From the NCBI RefSeq assembly GCF_014773225.1, contig NZ_JACXAJ010000001.1, forward strand, positions 186,001-250,000: 64,000 nt of DNA, read 5' to 3'. This DNA comes from Pontibacter aquaedesilientis. Lineage in GTDB: Bacteria; Bacteroidota; Bacteroidia; Cytophagales; Hymenobacteraceae. The translations under genes were made by a program, and so were the position numbers. The notes under the pieces were generated by a model. The model searched no databases, was not told the DNA's origin, and was given only the letters and a program-made list of their open reading frames with translations. Below, one piece after another: positions 8,151 to 16,898 of this stretch (positions within the stretch are counted from its first letter, which is position 1; each line of letters starts with the position of its first letter).

Positions 8151-9461
8151 TTAATAAGACTGCATTACCAGGGCCAGCACACAAAAGCCCACGATCACCC
8201 ACAAAGTAGGCGACATGCTCCGGCCTTTGCCTGTGGCAACCTTCAGTGCGGCCCAACTCAGGAAGCCCCAGATGATGCCTTGCGAGATGGAGTAGGTGAA
8301 AGGAATCAGTACCATTGCCAGAAAAGCAGGTATCGCCTCCTCCATTTTCAGCCAGTTGATCTTAACAACCGGACGCACCATAAAAGCGCCTACCAACACC
8401 AGGGCTGGGGCTGTGGCAATGGCCGGAATCATGGAGAGGAGCGGAGCCAGAAACAGGAACGGGAGAAACAGCAAGCCGCCTACAACGGCAGTCAGCCCGG
8501 TGCGTCCGCCTGCCTCTATACCTACCGCCGACTCGATGTAAGCCGTACCCGGACTGGAACCTACCAGACCCGCCAAAGTGGTTGCTACAGCGTCCGTGGC
8601 CAGTGATCGCTTCACGTTGCGGGGCTCTCCGTGCTCATCGGTCAGGTTGGCGGCTTCGGCCAGGCCCACGAAAGTGGAGAGGCTATCGAACAGGTCCGTG
8701 AAAACGAAGGCGAAGATTACCGGGAAGATCGAAAACTGCAGCGAGTTAACCAGGTCCAGTTGCAGGATGAGGCTAAAGTCGGGAGCAGAGACAAGGCCCT
8801 GCCAGGTAATCACCGGATCGACCTCCGTTGCCCACCATCTACCTAGCGGATAGGCAGCCAGTGTCGTGAGCACGATGCCCAGCAGGATAGCGCCTGTGAC
8901 GTTGCGGGTGATCAGAATGGCCATCAGGAGCAGTCCTCCCAGAAACGTGAGTACGGCCGGCGAAAGTGCCCCTATACCGATGATAGTGGCCGGATTGGCA
9001 ACGAGAAAGCCAGCATTGGCAAACCCGATAAGGGTAATGAACAAACCTATACCTGCGGCAATCGCATAGCGCAACGGACGGGGAATCGCCTTTACGATGA
9101 GCGTGCGCACATTGAACAATGAGAGCAGCAGAAAAATGATACCCGACCAGAAAACAGCGCCCAACGCTACCTGCCACGTAATGCCCATGCCCAGCACGGC
9201 TGAGAAAGTGAAGAAAGCATTCAGGCCCATGCCCGGCGCTACTAGGATCGGGTTACGGGCATACAGGCCCATCATCACGCTACTGAAAAAAGAGACCAGC
9301 ACCGTAGCCGTCAGCACCCCCGAAAACGGCATGCCCGCCTGACTCAGAATAGAGGGGTTAACCACAATGATATAAGCCGTCGCCAGAAAAGAGGTAAGGC
9401 CGGCCAACACCTCGGTTTTGACAGTAGTATTGTTCTTTTTCAGTTCAAAATATGATTCCAT
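8151..9461 (-). CDS. NCS2 family guanine/hypoxanthine-type permease (AzgA/PbuG-like)
   Basis: A 436-aa polytopic inner-membrane protein. It begins MESYFELKKNNTTVKTEVLAGLTSFLATAYIIVVNP, the standard opening of AzgA-type nucleobase transporters, followed by NPILVAPGMGLNAFFTFS and, later, FVFTDLFDSLSTFVGLAEAANLTDEHGEP, which carries the family's substrate-site acidic residue. A GSSPGTAYIESAVGIEAGGRTGLTAVVGG segment completes the signature. Length is typical of the AzgA/GhxP branch, which imports adenine, guanine or hypoxanthine with protons; the exact purine cannot be read from sequence. Upstream is a 359-bp spacer shared with the divergent TonB-dependent receptor. Confidence 0.92.
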   Translation of the reverse strand: MESYFELKKNNTTVKTEVLAGLTSFLATAYIIVVNPSILSQAGMPFSGVLTATVLVSFFSSVMMGLYARNPILVAPGMGLNAFFTFSAVLGMGITWQVALGAVFWSGIIFLLLSLFNVRTLIVKAIPRPLRYAIAAGIGLFITLIGFANAGFLVANPATIIGIGALSPAVLTFLGGLLLMAILITRNVTGAILLGIVLTTLAAYPLGRWWATEVDPVITWQGLVSAPDFSLILQLDLVNSLQFSIFPVIFAFVFTDLFDSLSTFVGLAEAANLTDEHGEPRNVKRSLATDAVATTLAGLVGSSPGTAYIESAVGIEAGGRTGLTAVVGGLLFLPFLFLAPLLSMIPAIATAPALVLVGAFMVRPVVKINWLKMEEAIPAFLAMVLIPFTYSISQGIIWGFLSWAALKVATGKGRSMSPTLWVIVGFCVLALVMQSY

Positions 9462-9820
9462 ACCTATGGGAGAGGGTTTGTGTTGAAAGGAAGCCGCATA
9501 TTAGGGAATTTATACGGAGAACCTCTGAAAATATACGAAGGGTCAGGTAGAGCCGAGCCCTGTCGCCGCTCTCTAGCCCCTTTCAGGTTATTTAACAAAT
9601 ATTTAACACACCGCCCCGGTCGGGCCATGCAACTTCCCTCTCTGTTCAACCATCTTTTGTATCCGCTTTGTTTCTTAAAGCAGTGTCCGTTTCTTAAGGC
9701 AAATTGGAGCAGTTCAAGTATTTTGAAAGGGTTAACCTATTTATTTAGAGATACTTATGTCTGATAAAACGCCTTTGATAAATTTAAAAAAACTATGAAA
9801 AACCTAAACCAAATTGTCTT
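9462..9820. other. 359-bp divergent spacer (NCS2 permease / TonB receptor)
   Basis: There is no gene except a 9-codon leader frame at the right end. Visible structure is a 9-bp direct repeat GTTTCTTAA at 9670-9678 and 9689-9697 (19-bp period, same helix face) and a tandem ATTTAACA pair near 9590-9608. I could not find a convincing TAnnTTTG box. The spacer contains no AGGTATA word. Confidence 0.6.
9670..9697 (+). promoter_or_regulatory. direct repeat GTTTCTTAA x2, possible operator
   Basis: Two exact 9-bp copies are spaced 19 bp start to start, about 125 bp upstream of the TonB receptor gene. The spacing is close to two helical turns, as for a dimeric activator or regulator site. No regulator can be assigned. 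Confidence 0.3.
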
Positions 9821-9824
9821 ATGA
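9795..9824 (+). other. 9-codon leader ORF overlapping the receptor start
   Basis: ATG AAA AAC CTA ... TTA TGA encodes MKNLNQIVL. Its stop overlaps the ATG of the receptor gene in the TTATGA arrangement, so the ribosome terminating here could restart at 9821. It may alternatively be chance in an A-rich leader. Confidence 0.35.
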
Positions 9825-12304
9825 ATCAGTTTCTATCACAACCTGGCAAGGCCGTGCACCAGGTGCTCCGTTATGGCTTGCTGCCCGCTCTATGGCTGAC
9901 CTTTTCCACGGCATTTGCGCAACAGGCCACTATTGCAGGCAAAGTGCTCGAAGATGCGAACAAACCCATGGGCTATGCCAATGTGCTGCTGCTGCAGGCT
10001 GCTGATTCTGCCCTGGTAAAAGGCACGCTGACCGATGAGGCCGGCGCTTTTCAGTTTGAGGGAATCGCCATCGGCCGGTATAAGGTAGTCGCCAGCATGG
10101 TCGGTTTCGGTAAGTCAAAAGCTATGGAAGCGCATATAACCGCCCCGGATCAACGCCTTACGTTAGACGCCATTTTGATGAGCCAGGCCGCCACCGCACT
10201 GAAGGAAGTGGTGATCGAGGGGCAGAAGCCATTGATTGAGCAGCACCTCGACAAAACGGTGGTGAACGTGGAGAACAGTATTGTGTCGGCGGGCAGCACG
10301 GCATTGGAGGTGCTCGAAAAAGCGCCGGGCGTGGTGGTGGACCAGAACGACAACATCAGCATGCGCGGCCGCCAGGGCGTAATCGTGATGGTGGACGGCA
10401 AGCCGGTACCGATGTCGGGCTCCGAACTGGCGAACATGCTGCGCGGTATGGCGGCCAGCAGCGTCGAGAAGATCGAGCTGATCACGAACCCTTCGGCCAA
10501 ATACGACGCGGCGGGCAACTCCGGGATTATTGACATCCGCCTGAAACGTGACAAGAGCCTGGGCACTAACGGGACTTTCTCTTCTTCCTTCGGGCAGGGA
10601 CGCTACGCCAAGACCAACCAGGGTTTGCAGCTGAACCACCGGGCCAGGAAGTTCAACCTGTTTGGCAACTACAACTACGTGCTGCGCAAGGATTTTAACG
10701 AACTTGACATTTACCGGCGCTTCTTCGATGAGGCCGGGGCTTACACAGGGGCTTACGATCAGCAGAATGTTTTCAAAATGAATTTCAGCAACCATACTGT
10801 CCGGGTGGGCGCCGATTACCTACTTTCCCCTAAAACCACTGTGGGGGTGGTGGCCAACGGCTTTTTCATGGGGATTGACAGAACCTCCTACAACCGCTCA
10901 GCCGTGATCAATGCCAGCAATCAGCCCGAGTCCTCCTTCCTGACCAATGCGCTGGTAGCGCATGATCGCCGCAACCAGGGCATCAACTTCAACCTGAAAC
11001 ATACCATCGACAGTCTGGGCCGCGAGATCACAGCCGACCTGGACTACATCGCCTTCAAGAACGCTGATGAGCAGAACTTCACGACCAACTACTACAATCT
11101 GAGCAACGAGCCGCTGCGCAATCCCTACCTGCTCTATGGCTCGCTGGACGGAAACCTGACCATCAGATCGGCGAAAGTAGATTATCGGCAGCCGATGCCC
11201 ACCATAGGCGGCAACCTGGAGGCCGGCCTGAAGAGCAGTCTGGTGAGTGCCGACAACAACCTGCAGTTCTACGACCGCAGCAATGGCGGTGATGTATTCG
11301 ATACCGACAAGAGCAATCACTTCCTGTACGATGAGAACATCAACGCCGCCTATGTGAATGCCAACAAGAAATGGTCAAAGTTGAATGCACAGGTCGGCCT
11401 GCGTCTGGAGCATACGAATGCAAAAGGGGAGCAGCGGTCCGAGGTGCCCACTGATAAACCATTTGACCGGAACTATACCCAGCTGTTCCCGAGCGCGGCC
11501 ATGAACTACAGCCTGAGCAAAAAGCATGACCTGGGGCTATCGGTGAGTCGCCGCATCAACCGACCGTCCTACAACCAGCTCAATCCGTTCAAAAACTTCC
11601 TGGACCCGAGCACCTACTCCGCCGGCAACCCCTACCTGAATCCTGAGCTGTCCTACTCCTTCGAACTGACCCATACCTTCGATCAGCGCTTTATCACCAA
11701 ACTGAGCTACAGCTGTACCACCGACGTTATGGTGAATGTGCTTTCGCCTGCCCCGGAGGGAGATAAACTGGTGCGGCAGCGGTTTGAGAACCTGGCCACG
11801 CTCGATTATTTCGGATTGACGGCAACTGCCCCCTTTTCCATCGGCAACTGGTTCAATAGCGTGAACAATGCCACCTTCTACTACGGTTTGTACAGAGGAA
11901 ACCTCGCCGACACAGATTTGCGCAACGGCGTACCCACCTTTAACCTGAACTCGAACAACACGGTAAAGCTGCCAAACAACTGGTCAGCCGAGTTGGCGGG
12001 GGTGTTCAGAAGCCAGGAGGTATACGGGTTCTTGGAAGTCGACCCGATCTGGTTTGTGTCGGCAGGGGTGCAGAAGCAGTTCTGGGATAAAAAAGCAAGT
12101 CTCAAGCTGCATGTGACCGATGCCTTCTACACCAACAAGGTGCGGGGCTATACCCACCTGGCCCGCTATGCCGAGAACTTCTACCAGCGCCGCGACACGC
12201 AGGTGGCCACCATCAGCTTCAACTATCGCTTCGGCAATGCGCAGTCAGCTCCTTCCCGCCGCCGCACCGGAGGGGCCGAAGAAGAGACCCGCAGGGCGGG
12301 CTAG
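9821..12304 (+). CDS. TonB-dependent receptor / outer-membrane beta-barrel family protein
   Basis: An 827-aa outer-membrane protein. After an extended signal peptide (about residues 1-36, ending TFSTAFAQ), residues 37-120 form a carboxypeptidase-regulatory-like beta-sandwich (IAGKVLEDANKPMGYANVLL, VASMVGFGKS). Then comes a plug with VVIEGQKPLIEQHLDKTVVNVENS, VVVDQNDNISMRGRQGVIVMVDGKP and IELITNPSAKYDAAGNSGIIDI, and a long beta-barrel. This is the outer-membrane beta-barrel subclass that differs from SusC and usually occurs without a SusD partner; none is present here. The substrate is unknown. The C-terminus is a basic, Arg-rich tail (RRRTGGAEEETRRAG) after the last strand (ISFNYRFG), which is unusual for a protein ending in the barrel. 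Confidence 0.88.
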   Translation: MNQFLSQPGKAVHQVLRYGLLPALWLTFSTAFAQQATIAGKVLEDANKPMGYANVLLLQAADSALVKGTLTDEAGAFQFEGIAIGRYKVVASMVGFGKSKAMEAHITAPDQRLTLDAILMSQAATALKEVVIEGQKPLIEQHLDKTVVNVENSIVSAGSTALEVLEKAPGVVVDQNDNISMRGRQGVIVMVDGKPVPMSGSELANMLRGMAASSVEKIELITNPSAKYDAAGNSGIIDIRLKRDKSLGTNGTFSSSFGQGRYAKTNQGLQLNHRARKFNLFGNYNYVLRKDFNELDIYRRFFDEAGAYTGAYDQQNVFKMNFSNHTVRVGADYLLSPKTTVGVVANGFFMGIDRTSYNRSAVINASNQPESSFLTNALVAHDRRNQGINFNLKHTIDSLGREITADLDYIAFKNADEQNFTTNYYNLSNEPLRNPYLLYGSLDGNLTIRSAKVDYRQPMPTIGGNLEAGLKSSLVSADNNLQFYDRSNGGDVFDTDKSNHFLYDENINAAYVNANKKWSKLNAQVGLRLEHTNAKGEQRSEVPTDKPFDRNYTQLFPSAAMNYSLSKKHDLGLSVSRRINRPSYNQLNPFKNFLDPSTYSAGNPYLNPELSYSFELTHTFDQRFITKLSYSCTTDVMVNVLSPAPEGDKLVRQRFENLATLDYFGLTATAPFSIGNWFNSVNNATFYYGLYRGNLADTDLRNGVPTFNLNSNNTVKLPNNWSAELAGVFRSQEVYGFLEVDPIWFVSAGVQKQFWDKKASLKLHVTDAFYTNKVRGYTHLARYAENFYQRRDTQVATISFNYRFGNAQSAPSRRRTGGAEEETRRAG

Positions 12305-12351
12305 GTATAGCCAGGCCTATTGCGCCAAAAAACTGTTATCTGTTAATTGTT

Positions 12352-12384
12352 AAACCGCCCGGATCTTGTCTGGGCGGTTTTTTT
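12352..12384 (+). terminator. intrinsic terminator of the TonB receptor gene
   Basis: The stem AAACCGCCC/GGGCGGTTT (12352-12360 and 12372-12380) has an 11-nt loop and is followed by a T run. Strong and canonical. Confidence 0.9.
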
Positions 12385-12420
12385 AGGGGTTCGTATACCT
12401 GATGTGTAAACCTGATACCG

Positions 12421-13155
12421 ATGTCGCACACTGCCTGCTTCTACTTTCATGGGTCCCTCAACGATTTTCTCCGCCGCCCCAAGAGGGCTACCTGGTTCGC
12501 CTATACCTTTATAGGGCACCCGGCCGTGAAAGACGCAATTGAGGCGATCGGCATACCTCACCTGGAGGTAAGGGAAGTGCTAATCAATGACTTGCCTGTG
12601 CCGCTGACGCACCAGCTGCAACCCGAGGACAGGGTAGCGGTTTTTCCTTTTGATGGGAGGGAATCGGAGCTGCTGCAAGGTATAGCAGCCTTCAGGTTTG
12701 TGCTGGACGTGCACCTGGGCAAACTGGCTAAGTCGTTGCGCCTGCTGGGTTTCGATGCGGCATACGACAACGCCCTGACGGACAAGGCGATTGTTGCACA
12801 GGCACAGACGGAGCAGCGCATTGTCCTGACGCGGGATGTCAACCTGCTCAAGCACAAAGCTATACCTGTAGGCTACTGGCTGCGTTCCCAGCAGACCGAG
12901 GAGCAGTTGGCAGCAGTTATCAGGCGCTTCCGGCTTCTGGAGCATAGCAGGCCTTTCACCCGCTGTATGGTCTGCAACGGAAATATCAGTGAGGTCACTA
13001 AAGCAGCCGTGCTGGACCTGTTGCCACCCAAGACCAAGCGGTACTTTCAGGAGTTTTACCAATGCGAAAACTGCCGGCGAGTTTACTGGAAAGGCTCCCA
13101 TTACGAGCGCATGCAGGAACTGGTCAGGCGGCTAGCGGCTGATCGGCATGCGTGA
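12421..13155 (+). CDS. Mut7-C RNase domain protein with N-terminal ubiquitin-like domain
   Basis: A 244-aa protein. Residues 1-85 match the Mut7-C-associated ubiquitin-like domain (FHGSLNDFLRR, VREVLINDLPVPL, DRVAVFPF). From about residue 97 the PIN-like Mut7-C fold follows: FVLDVHLGKLAKSLRLLGFDAAYDN, with the acidic residues of a metal-dependent RNase (FVLDVHLG, LTRDVNLL), and a C-terminal zinc ribbon formed by CMVC and CENC before VYWKGSHYERM. The domain takes its name from C. elegans MUT-7; bacterial function is unknown, and RNA cleavage or processing is inferred. It stands alone. Confidence 0.88.
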   Translation: MSHTACFYFHGSLNDFLRRPKRATWFAYTFIGHPAVKDAIEAIGIPHLEVREVLINDLPVPLTHQLQPEDRVAVFPFDGRESELLQGIAAFRFVLDVHLGKLAKSLRLLGFDAAYDNALTDKAIVAQAQTEQRIVLTRDVNLLKHKAIPVGYWLRSQQTEEQLAAVIRRFRLLEHSRPFTRCMVCNGNISEVTKAAVLDLLPPKTKRYFQEFYQCENCRRVYWKGSHYERMQELVRRLAADRHA

Positions 13156-13235
13156 TGGTTCACCTATACCTTATACCCGGTAGCAGATCGCGTTGATGTT
13201 CATGCCAGTCCCAACGGCGCTACCGAGGTCGCCAG

Positions 13236-13886
13236 CTAACAAGAATAATCCTTGATCACATTTCCCAGCTCCTCCAGGAATAAATGCATGTGATAACCGT
13301 CGGCCAAAGCGTGGTGGAGCCCAATACTCATGGGCAGGTATACCTTTTCATCACGCATTTCCAGCTTGCCATACCCGATCTTGGGCACGCCTGGGTCTTC
13401 CTGACCAATCGAGAAAGCGTGCTCCATCCCCTTGAAGGTGAACCAGGGCAGGGTGGTCATGTGCAACAGGTCTATACCCTGATGGCCGTTGAAAAGCTTC
13501 TTGCTCTTTTTCACCGAGGCGATAATCTCGGCACCTTCCTCACAGAAATCCTCCAGTTTTTCCTGGTAAGGAAAATGGGTAAAGGCGATCTGTTGGTTGT
13601 CTTTAAGGATGGTGGTAGACAAATCGAGTCCGCTGAACCGGACTACCTGGCCGTTTTCGATGCGCAGCAGCAGATTCTCTGAAGCACGTGCCGCCTGCGT
13701 GGTGGCGTGCATATAGGCCAGCGAAACCGAGAGGCCGTGCTGTTTGCAATAGCGGTAAAGCGGGGTAATCTCTACTTCGGTATGGACATTGAAAAAGGGC
13801 TGCGTGAAGGTGCTGAAAAAGCGAAAGGTCTCTTCACGTTCCCATCCATCTAGGGGTATAATTTGTTTGGTGTAGCGTGTTTGCAT
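13236..13886 (-). CDS. chloramphenicol acetyltransferase-like (CatA family) acyltransferase
   Basis: A 216-aa protein of CAT fold and length. The C-terminal catalytic motif HHALADG (His191-His192 ... Asp-Gly) is intact in the context LPMSIGLHHALADGYHMHLFLEEL. The FFNVHTEVEITPLYRYCK and FSGLDLSTTILKDNQQIAFTHF segments match type-A CATs. Trimeric CATs transfer acetyl groups from acetyl-CoA to chloramphenicol, but many chromosomal Bacteroidota relatives are not proven resistance enzymes. No mobile-element context or composition shift surrounds it, so an intrinsic acyltransferase of unknown substrate is as likely as resistance. Confidence 0.85.
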   Translation of the reverse strand: MQTRYTKQIIPLDGWEREETFRFFSTFTQPFFNVHTEVEITPLYRYCKQHGLSVSLAYMHATTQAARASENLLLRIENGQVVRFSGLDLSTTILKDNQQIAFTHFPYQEKLEDFCEEGAEIIASVKKSKKLFNGHQGIDLLHMTTLPWFTFKGMEHAFSIGQEDPGVPKIGYGKLEMRDEKVYLPMSIGLHHALADGYHMHLFLEELGNVIKDYSC

Positions 13887-14066
13887 TAGATAGTAGTCTC
13901 TGCTCAGGCCGAAGCAGGCCAGGCAGCAGATCGGTTAAATGACTTGCAAAGATAAGGAAACAGATTATTTAAGTTGATGCCAGTGCAAAAGACAGTTAGT
14001 ATATGCATTGTTATGAATATTCTATTATATTTATAGCACCATACATGTTACGATCTACTTTTGCCT

Positions 14067-14693
14067 ATGAACGAACTTTTACAAGCCGCTTTTTCCGGTG
14101 TCAACCTCCTGCCTTCCGCATTGCTCGTCTTTGTGCTGCTGTACTGGCTGGCTGTGATTTTCGGTTTTCTGGACCTCGATTTCTTTGATGTGGAGGTGGA
14201 GCCGGAAGTGGATGCCGATGGCGTGTCTGCTGTTACGTGGCTCAATTCTGTACTGGCTTTCTTCAACCTGGGCAAGGTGCCGTTCATGGTGTTCCTGTCC
14301 TTTTTGGCGCTGCCTTTCTGGGCGATCTCCATTCTGGCTAACTACTATCTCAACAATGACTATGCGCTGTTGGGGCTGCTATACCTGGTGCCTTCCTTTA
14401 TCGCAGCGCTGTTTGTCTCCAAAATTCTGACAACCCCGTTTGTCAAGCTTTTTGCCACGCTCGAGAAAGAGCATGAAACCGCCGCCTCCATCATCGGCCA
14501 GCTCTGCACGGTTATTTTGCCGGCCAACCCGACCGAACTGGGACAGGCGACCGTGAAGACCTCCGGGGCTCCGCTCTTGCTGAACGTGAAAACCACCGAA
14601 GGCGCTGCCGTGCAGAAAGGCGAAACCGCGCTGGTGCTCGAGTACAACGCTGAAAACAAATTTTACCTCATACAACCTTACCAAACCATTTAA
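14067..14693 (+). CDS. YqiJ-like membrane protein with OB-fold (NfeD-type) domain
   Basis: A 208-aa protein from ATG 14067 (a TTG two codons earlier is less likely). Helices at about residues 14-33 (LLPSALLVFVLLYWLAVIFGFL), 75-95 and 100-120 (ALLGLLYLVPSFIAALFV) are followed by a C-terminal beta-rich domain (SIIGQLCTVILPANP, GAPLLLNVKTTEG, GETALVLEYNAENKFYLI) of NfeD/OB type. In E. coli a similar protein, YqiJ, is encoded directly before the flotillin YqiK, and the same order is seen here with a 5-nt gap to the flotillin gene. It is likely the membrane partner that organises flotillin assemblies. Confidence 0.8.
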   Translation: MNELLQAAFSGVNLLPSALLVFVLLYWLAVIFGFLDLDFFDVEVEPEVDADGVSAVTWLNSVLAFFNLGKVPFMVFLSFLALPFWAISILANYYLNNDYALLGLLYLVPSFIAALFVSKILTTPFVKLFATLEKEHETAASIIGQLCTVILPANPTELGQATVKTSGAPLLLNVKTTEGAAVQKGETALVLEYNAENKFYLIQPYQTI

Positions 14694-14698
14694 TTCGC

Positions 14699-16831
14699 AT
14701 GCTAGAATCTTTATCTCTGTCTATCGTCGTTATACTGGCGGTAGTCGCTATTGGCTTTATTGCCATCGTTATCAAAATGTACCAGAAGGCCATCCAGGGC
14801 GAGGCCATGGTGCGTACCGGTCTGGGCGATACAAAAGTATCCTTCTCCGGTATTTTTGTGGTGCCAGTCATCCATAAACTGGAAGTGATGGACATCACCC
14901 TTAAAACGATCGTGATCTCCAGAACAGGCTCCGAGGGTTTGATCTGCAAGGACAACCTGCGTGCCGACATCAAGGTGAACTTCTTTTTGCGTGTGAACAA
15001 AACGCCGGAGGACGTGATACAGGTGGCGCAGTCCATCGGCTGTAAGCGTGCCTCTGATCACTCGGCGCTGGAAAGCCTGTTTGACGCCAAGTTCTCCGAA
15101 GCACTGAAAACCGTGGGTAAGCATTTCGACTTTGTGGACCTGTACCAGAGCCGCGACGATTTCAAGCGGCAGATCCTGCAGACAATCGGGACCGACCTGA
15201 ACGGCTACGTGCTCGACGACTGCGCGATTGATTACCTGGAGCAAACGCCACTGACCCACCTGAACGAGAACAACATCCTCGATGCCGAGGGTATCAAGAA
15301 AATCATCGACCTGACGGCCAAGCAAAAAGTGCAGGCTAACCTGATTGAGCGGGAGAAGCAGAAAACGATCAAAAAGCAGGATGTGGAGGCACAGGAAACG
15401 ATTCTGGAGCTTGAGAAACAGCTGGCTGAGAACGAAGAGAAGCAGAAGCGTGAGATTGCCAACATCAAATCGCGTGAGTTTGCCGAAATGGAGAAAGTGC
15501 GCCACGAGGAGCGCCTGAAAGCGGAGAAAGCCCGCATTGCCACGGACGAGGAAGTAAAGATCGCCGAGCAGAACAAAGACCGTCAGATATTGGTAGCCGA
15601 GCGCAGCAAGGAGCGTACCGATGCCATAGAAACAGAGCGTGTAGAGCAGGCCCGTTTGCTGGAGGCCAACGAGAAAGAACGTATCGTAGCACTGGCGCAG
15701 ATCGAGAAAGAGAAAGCCATTGAAGAAGAGCGTAAGAACATACAGGGCATCATCCGCGAGCGTGTGACCGTGGAGAAAGCAGTGGTGGAAGAGGAAGAAA
15801 AGATCAAGGACACCAAGGCTTTTGCTGAGGCAGATCGTGTAAAACTGGTGGCCATCAAGAATGCTGAGAAAGAGGCGGAAGAGTCGCTGGTAAAAGAAAT
15901 AAAAGGCGCAGAAGCAGCCCGTCAAGCAGCCGAGTTCAGAGCCAAGCAAATGCTGATCGATGCGGAGGCAGAGCAGGTGTCGTCGAACAACCGTGCACAG
16001 GCGATCAAGACCATGGCAGAAGCCGAAGCGGCACAAGCGGCAGCGATTGGTTTGTCAGAAGCACAGGTGATGGAGGCCAAAGCCCATGCCCGTCAGAAAG
16101 AAGGCGAAGCGGAGGCGCTGGTGATCAAAGCCAAGGCCAACGCACAGGCCGAAGCCGACGAGAAACTGGGTATGGTAACCGCCAAAGTGACGAAGGAGCA
16201 AGGTATAGCCGAGGCCACTGTGGTAGAAAACATGGCAACAGCCGAAGAGAAGCGCGGACTGGCAGAGGCCCGTGTGATCGGAGAGAAGTTCACCGTGGAT
16301 GCCAAAGGTATAGAGGAGAAAGCCGATGCGATGCGCAAACTCGATGGCGTGGGCAAAGAGCACGAAGAATTCAAGCTGCGCCTGGAGAAAGACAAGGCCA
16401 TCGAACTGGCTCAAATCAACATCCAGAAAGACATTGCCGCTTCACAGGCCGAGGTGATCTCCGAAGCCCTGAAGTCAGCGAAGATTGACATCGTGGGTGG
16501 CGAAACCATGTTCTTCGACCAGATCGTGGGCTCCATCACCAAAGGCAAGCAGGTAGACCGACTGGTAGGTAACAGCGAAGTGCTAAACACGGTGAAGGAT
16601 ACCTTCTTCCAGCCAAACGGCAACGGCCATGTGGACTTCCGCGAGAACCTGCAGCGTTTCATCAACCAGTTCGGCATGAACTCTGAAGACGTGCGCAACC
16701 TGAGTGTATCGGCCCTCTTGCTGAAAATGATGCAAAGCGCCGACGAAAGCACACTTGACACGCTGAAGCAGCTGACCTCGACGGCCACGGCCATGGGTAT
16801 AGCGGACAAGCCGTATATTTCATTGAACTAA
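14699..16831 (+). CDS. flotillin family protein (YqiK-like, SPFH domain)
   Basis: A 710-aa protein. One N-terminal helix (about residues 5-25), an SPFH/band-7 domain to about 200 (VSFSGIFVVPVIHKLEVMDITLKTIVI, then the helical DAKFSEALKTVGKHFDFVDLYQ) and a very long Glu/Ala/Lys-rich coiled coil (about 210-590) with flotillin-type AEAEAA/KAKANAQAEADEK repeats. The C-terminal domain (about 590-710) contains DIVGGETMFFDQIVGSITKGKQVDRLV. It is considerably longer than E. coli YqiK (about 550 aa). Flotillins scaffold membrane microdomains. It is the second gene of a four-gene cluster and ends at a strong hairpin. Confidence 0.92.
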   Translation: MLESLSLSIVVILAVVAIGFIAIVIKMYQKAIQGEAMVRTGLGDTKVSFSGIFVVPVIHKLEVMDITLKTIVISRTGSEGLICKDNLRADIKVNFFLRVNKTPEDVIQVAQSIGCKRASDHSALESLFDAKFSEALKTVGKHFDFVDLYQSRDDFKRQILQTIGTDLNGYVLDDCAIDYLEQTPLTHLNENNILDAEGIKKIIDLTAKQKVQANLIEREKQKTIKKQDVEAQETILELEKQLAENEEKQKREIANIKSREFAEMEKVRHEERLKAEKARIATDEEVKIAEQNKDRQILVAERSKERTDAIETERVEQARLLEANEKERIVALAQIEKEKAIEEERKNIQGIIRERVTVEKAVVEEEEKIKDTKAFAEADRVKLVAIKNAEKEAEESLVKEIKGAEAARQAAEFRAKQMLIDAEAEQVSSNNRAQAIKTMAEAEAAQAAAIGLSEAQVMEAKAHARQKEGEAEALVIKAKANAQAEADEKLGMVTAKVTKEQGIAEATVVENMATAEEKRGLAEARVIGEKFTVDAKGIEEKADAMRKLDGVGKEHEEFKLRLEKDKAIELAQINIQKDIAASQAEVISEALKSAKIDIVGGETMFFDQIVGSITKGKQVDRLVGNSEVLNTVKDTFFQPNGNGHVDFRENLQRFINQFGMNSEDVRNLSVSALLLKMMQSADESTLDTLKQLTSTATAMGIADKPYISLN

Positions 16832-16843
16832 CCTCACCCCAAA

Positions 16844-16875
16844 CCCCTCTCCTAAAAACAGGAGAGGGGCTTTTT
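16844..16875 (+). terminator. intrinsic terminator after the flotillin gene
   Basis: A perfect 10-bp stem CCCCTCTCCT/AGGAGAGGGG (16844-16853, 16860-16869) is followed by C-TTTTT. A TATACCT word overlaps the end of the T tract. It separates the flotillin pair from the next two genes, so read-through or a new promoter is needed for the AAA+ gene. Confidence 0.85.
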
Positions 16876-16898
16876 ATACCTGTGGTGGTATCATATCA

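Noticed and set aside
9462..9820. purine riboswitch upstream of the NCS2 permease
   Set aside because: No purine aptamer core could be found in the leader.
13236..13886. CAT-like gene as an acquired resistance gene
   Set aside because: Composition and neighbours are chromosomal, and there is no mobile element; resistance cannot be claimed from sequence alone.
14056..14063. TACTTTTG, a -7 promoter match before the YqiJ-like gene
   Set aside because: It ends 3 nt before the ATG and no -33 element is spaced correctly, so a chance match is likely.
14711..16036. 441-codon open frame antisense to the flotillin gene
   Set aside because: It lies entirely opposite the coiled-coil region and reads as Leu/Phe/His-rich sequence, the expected reverse shadow of Glu/Lys/Gln codons.
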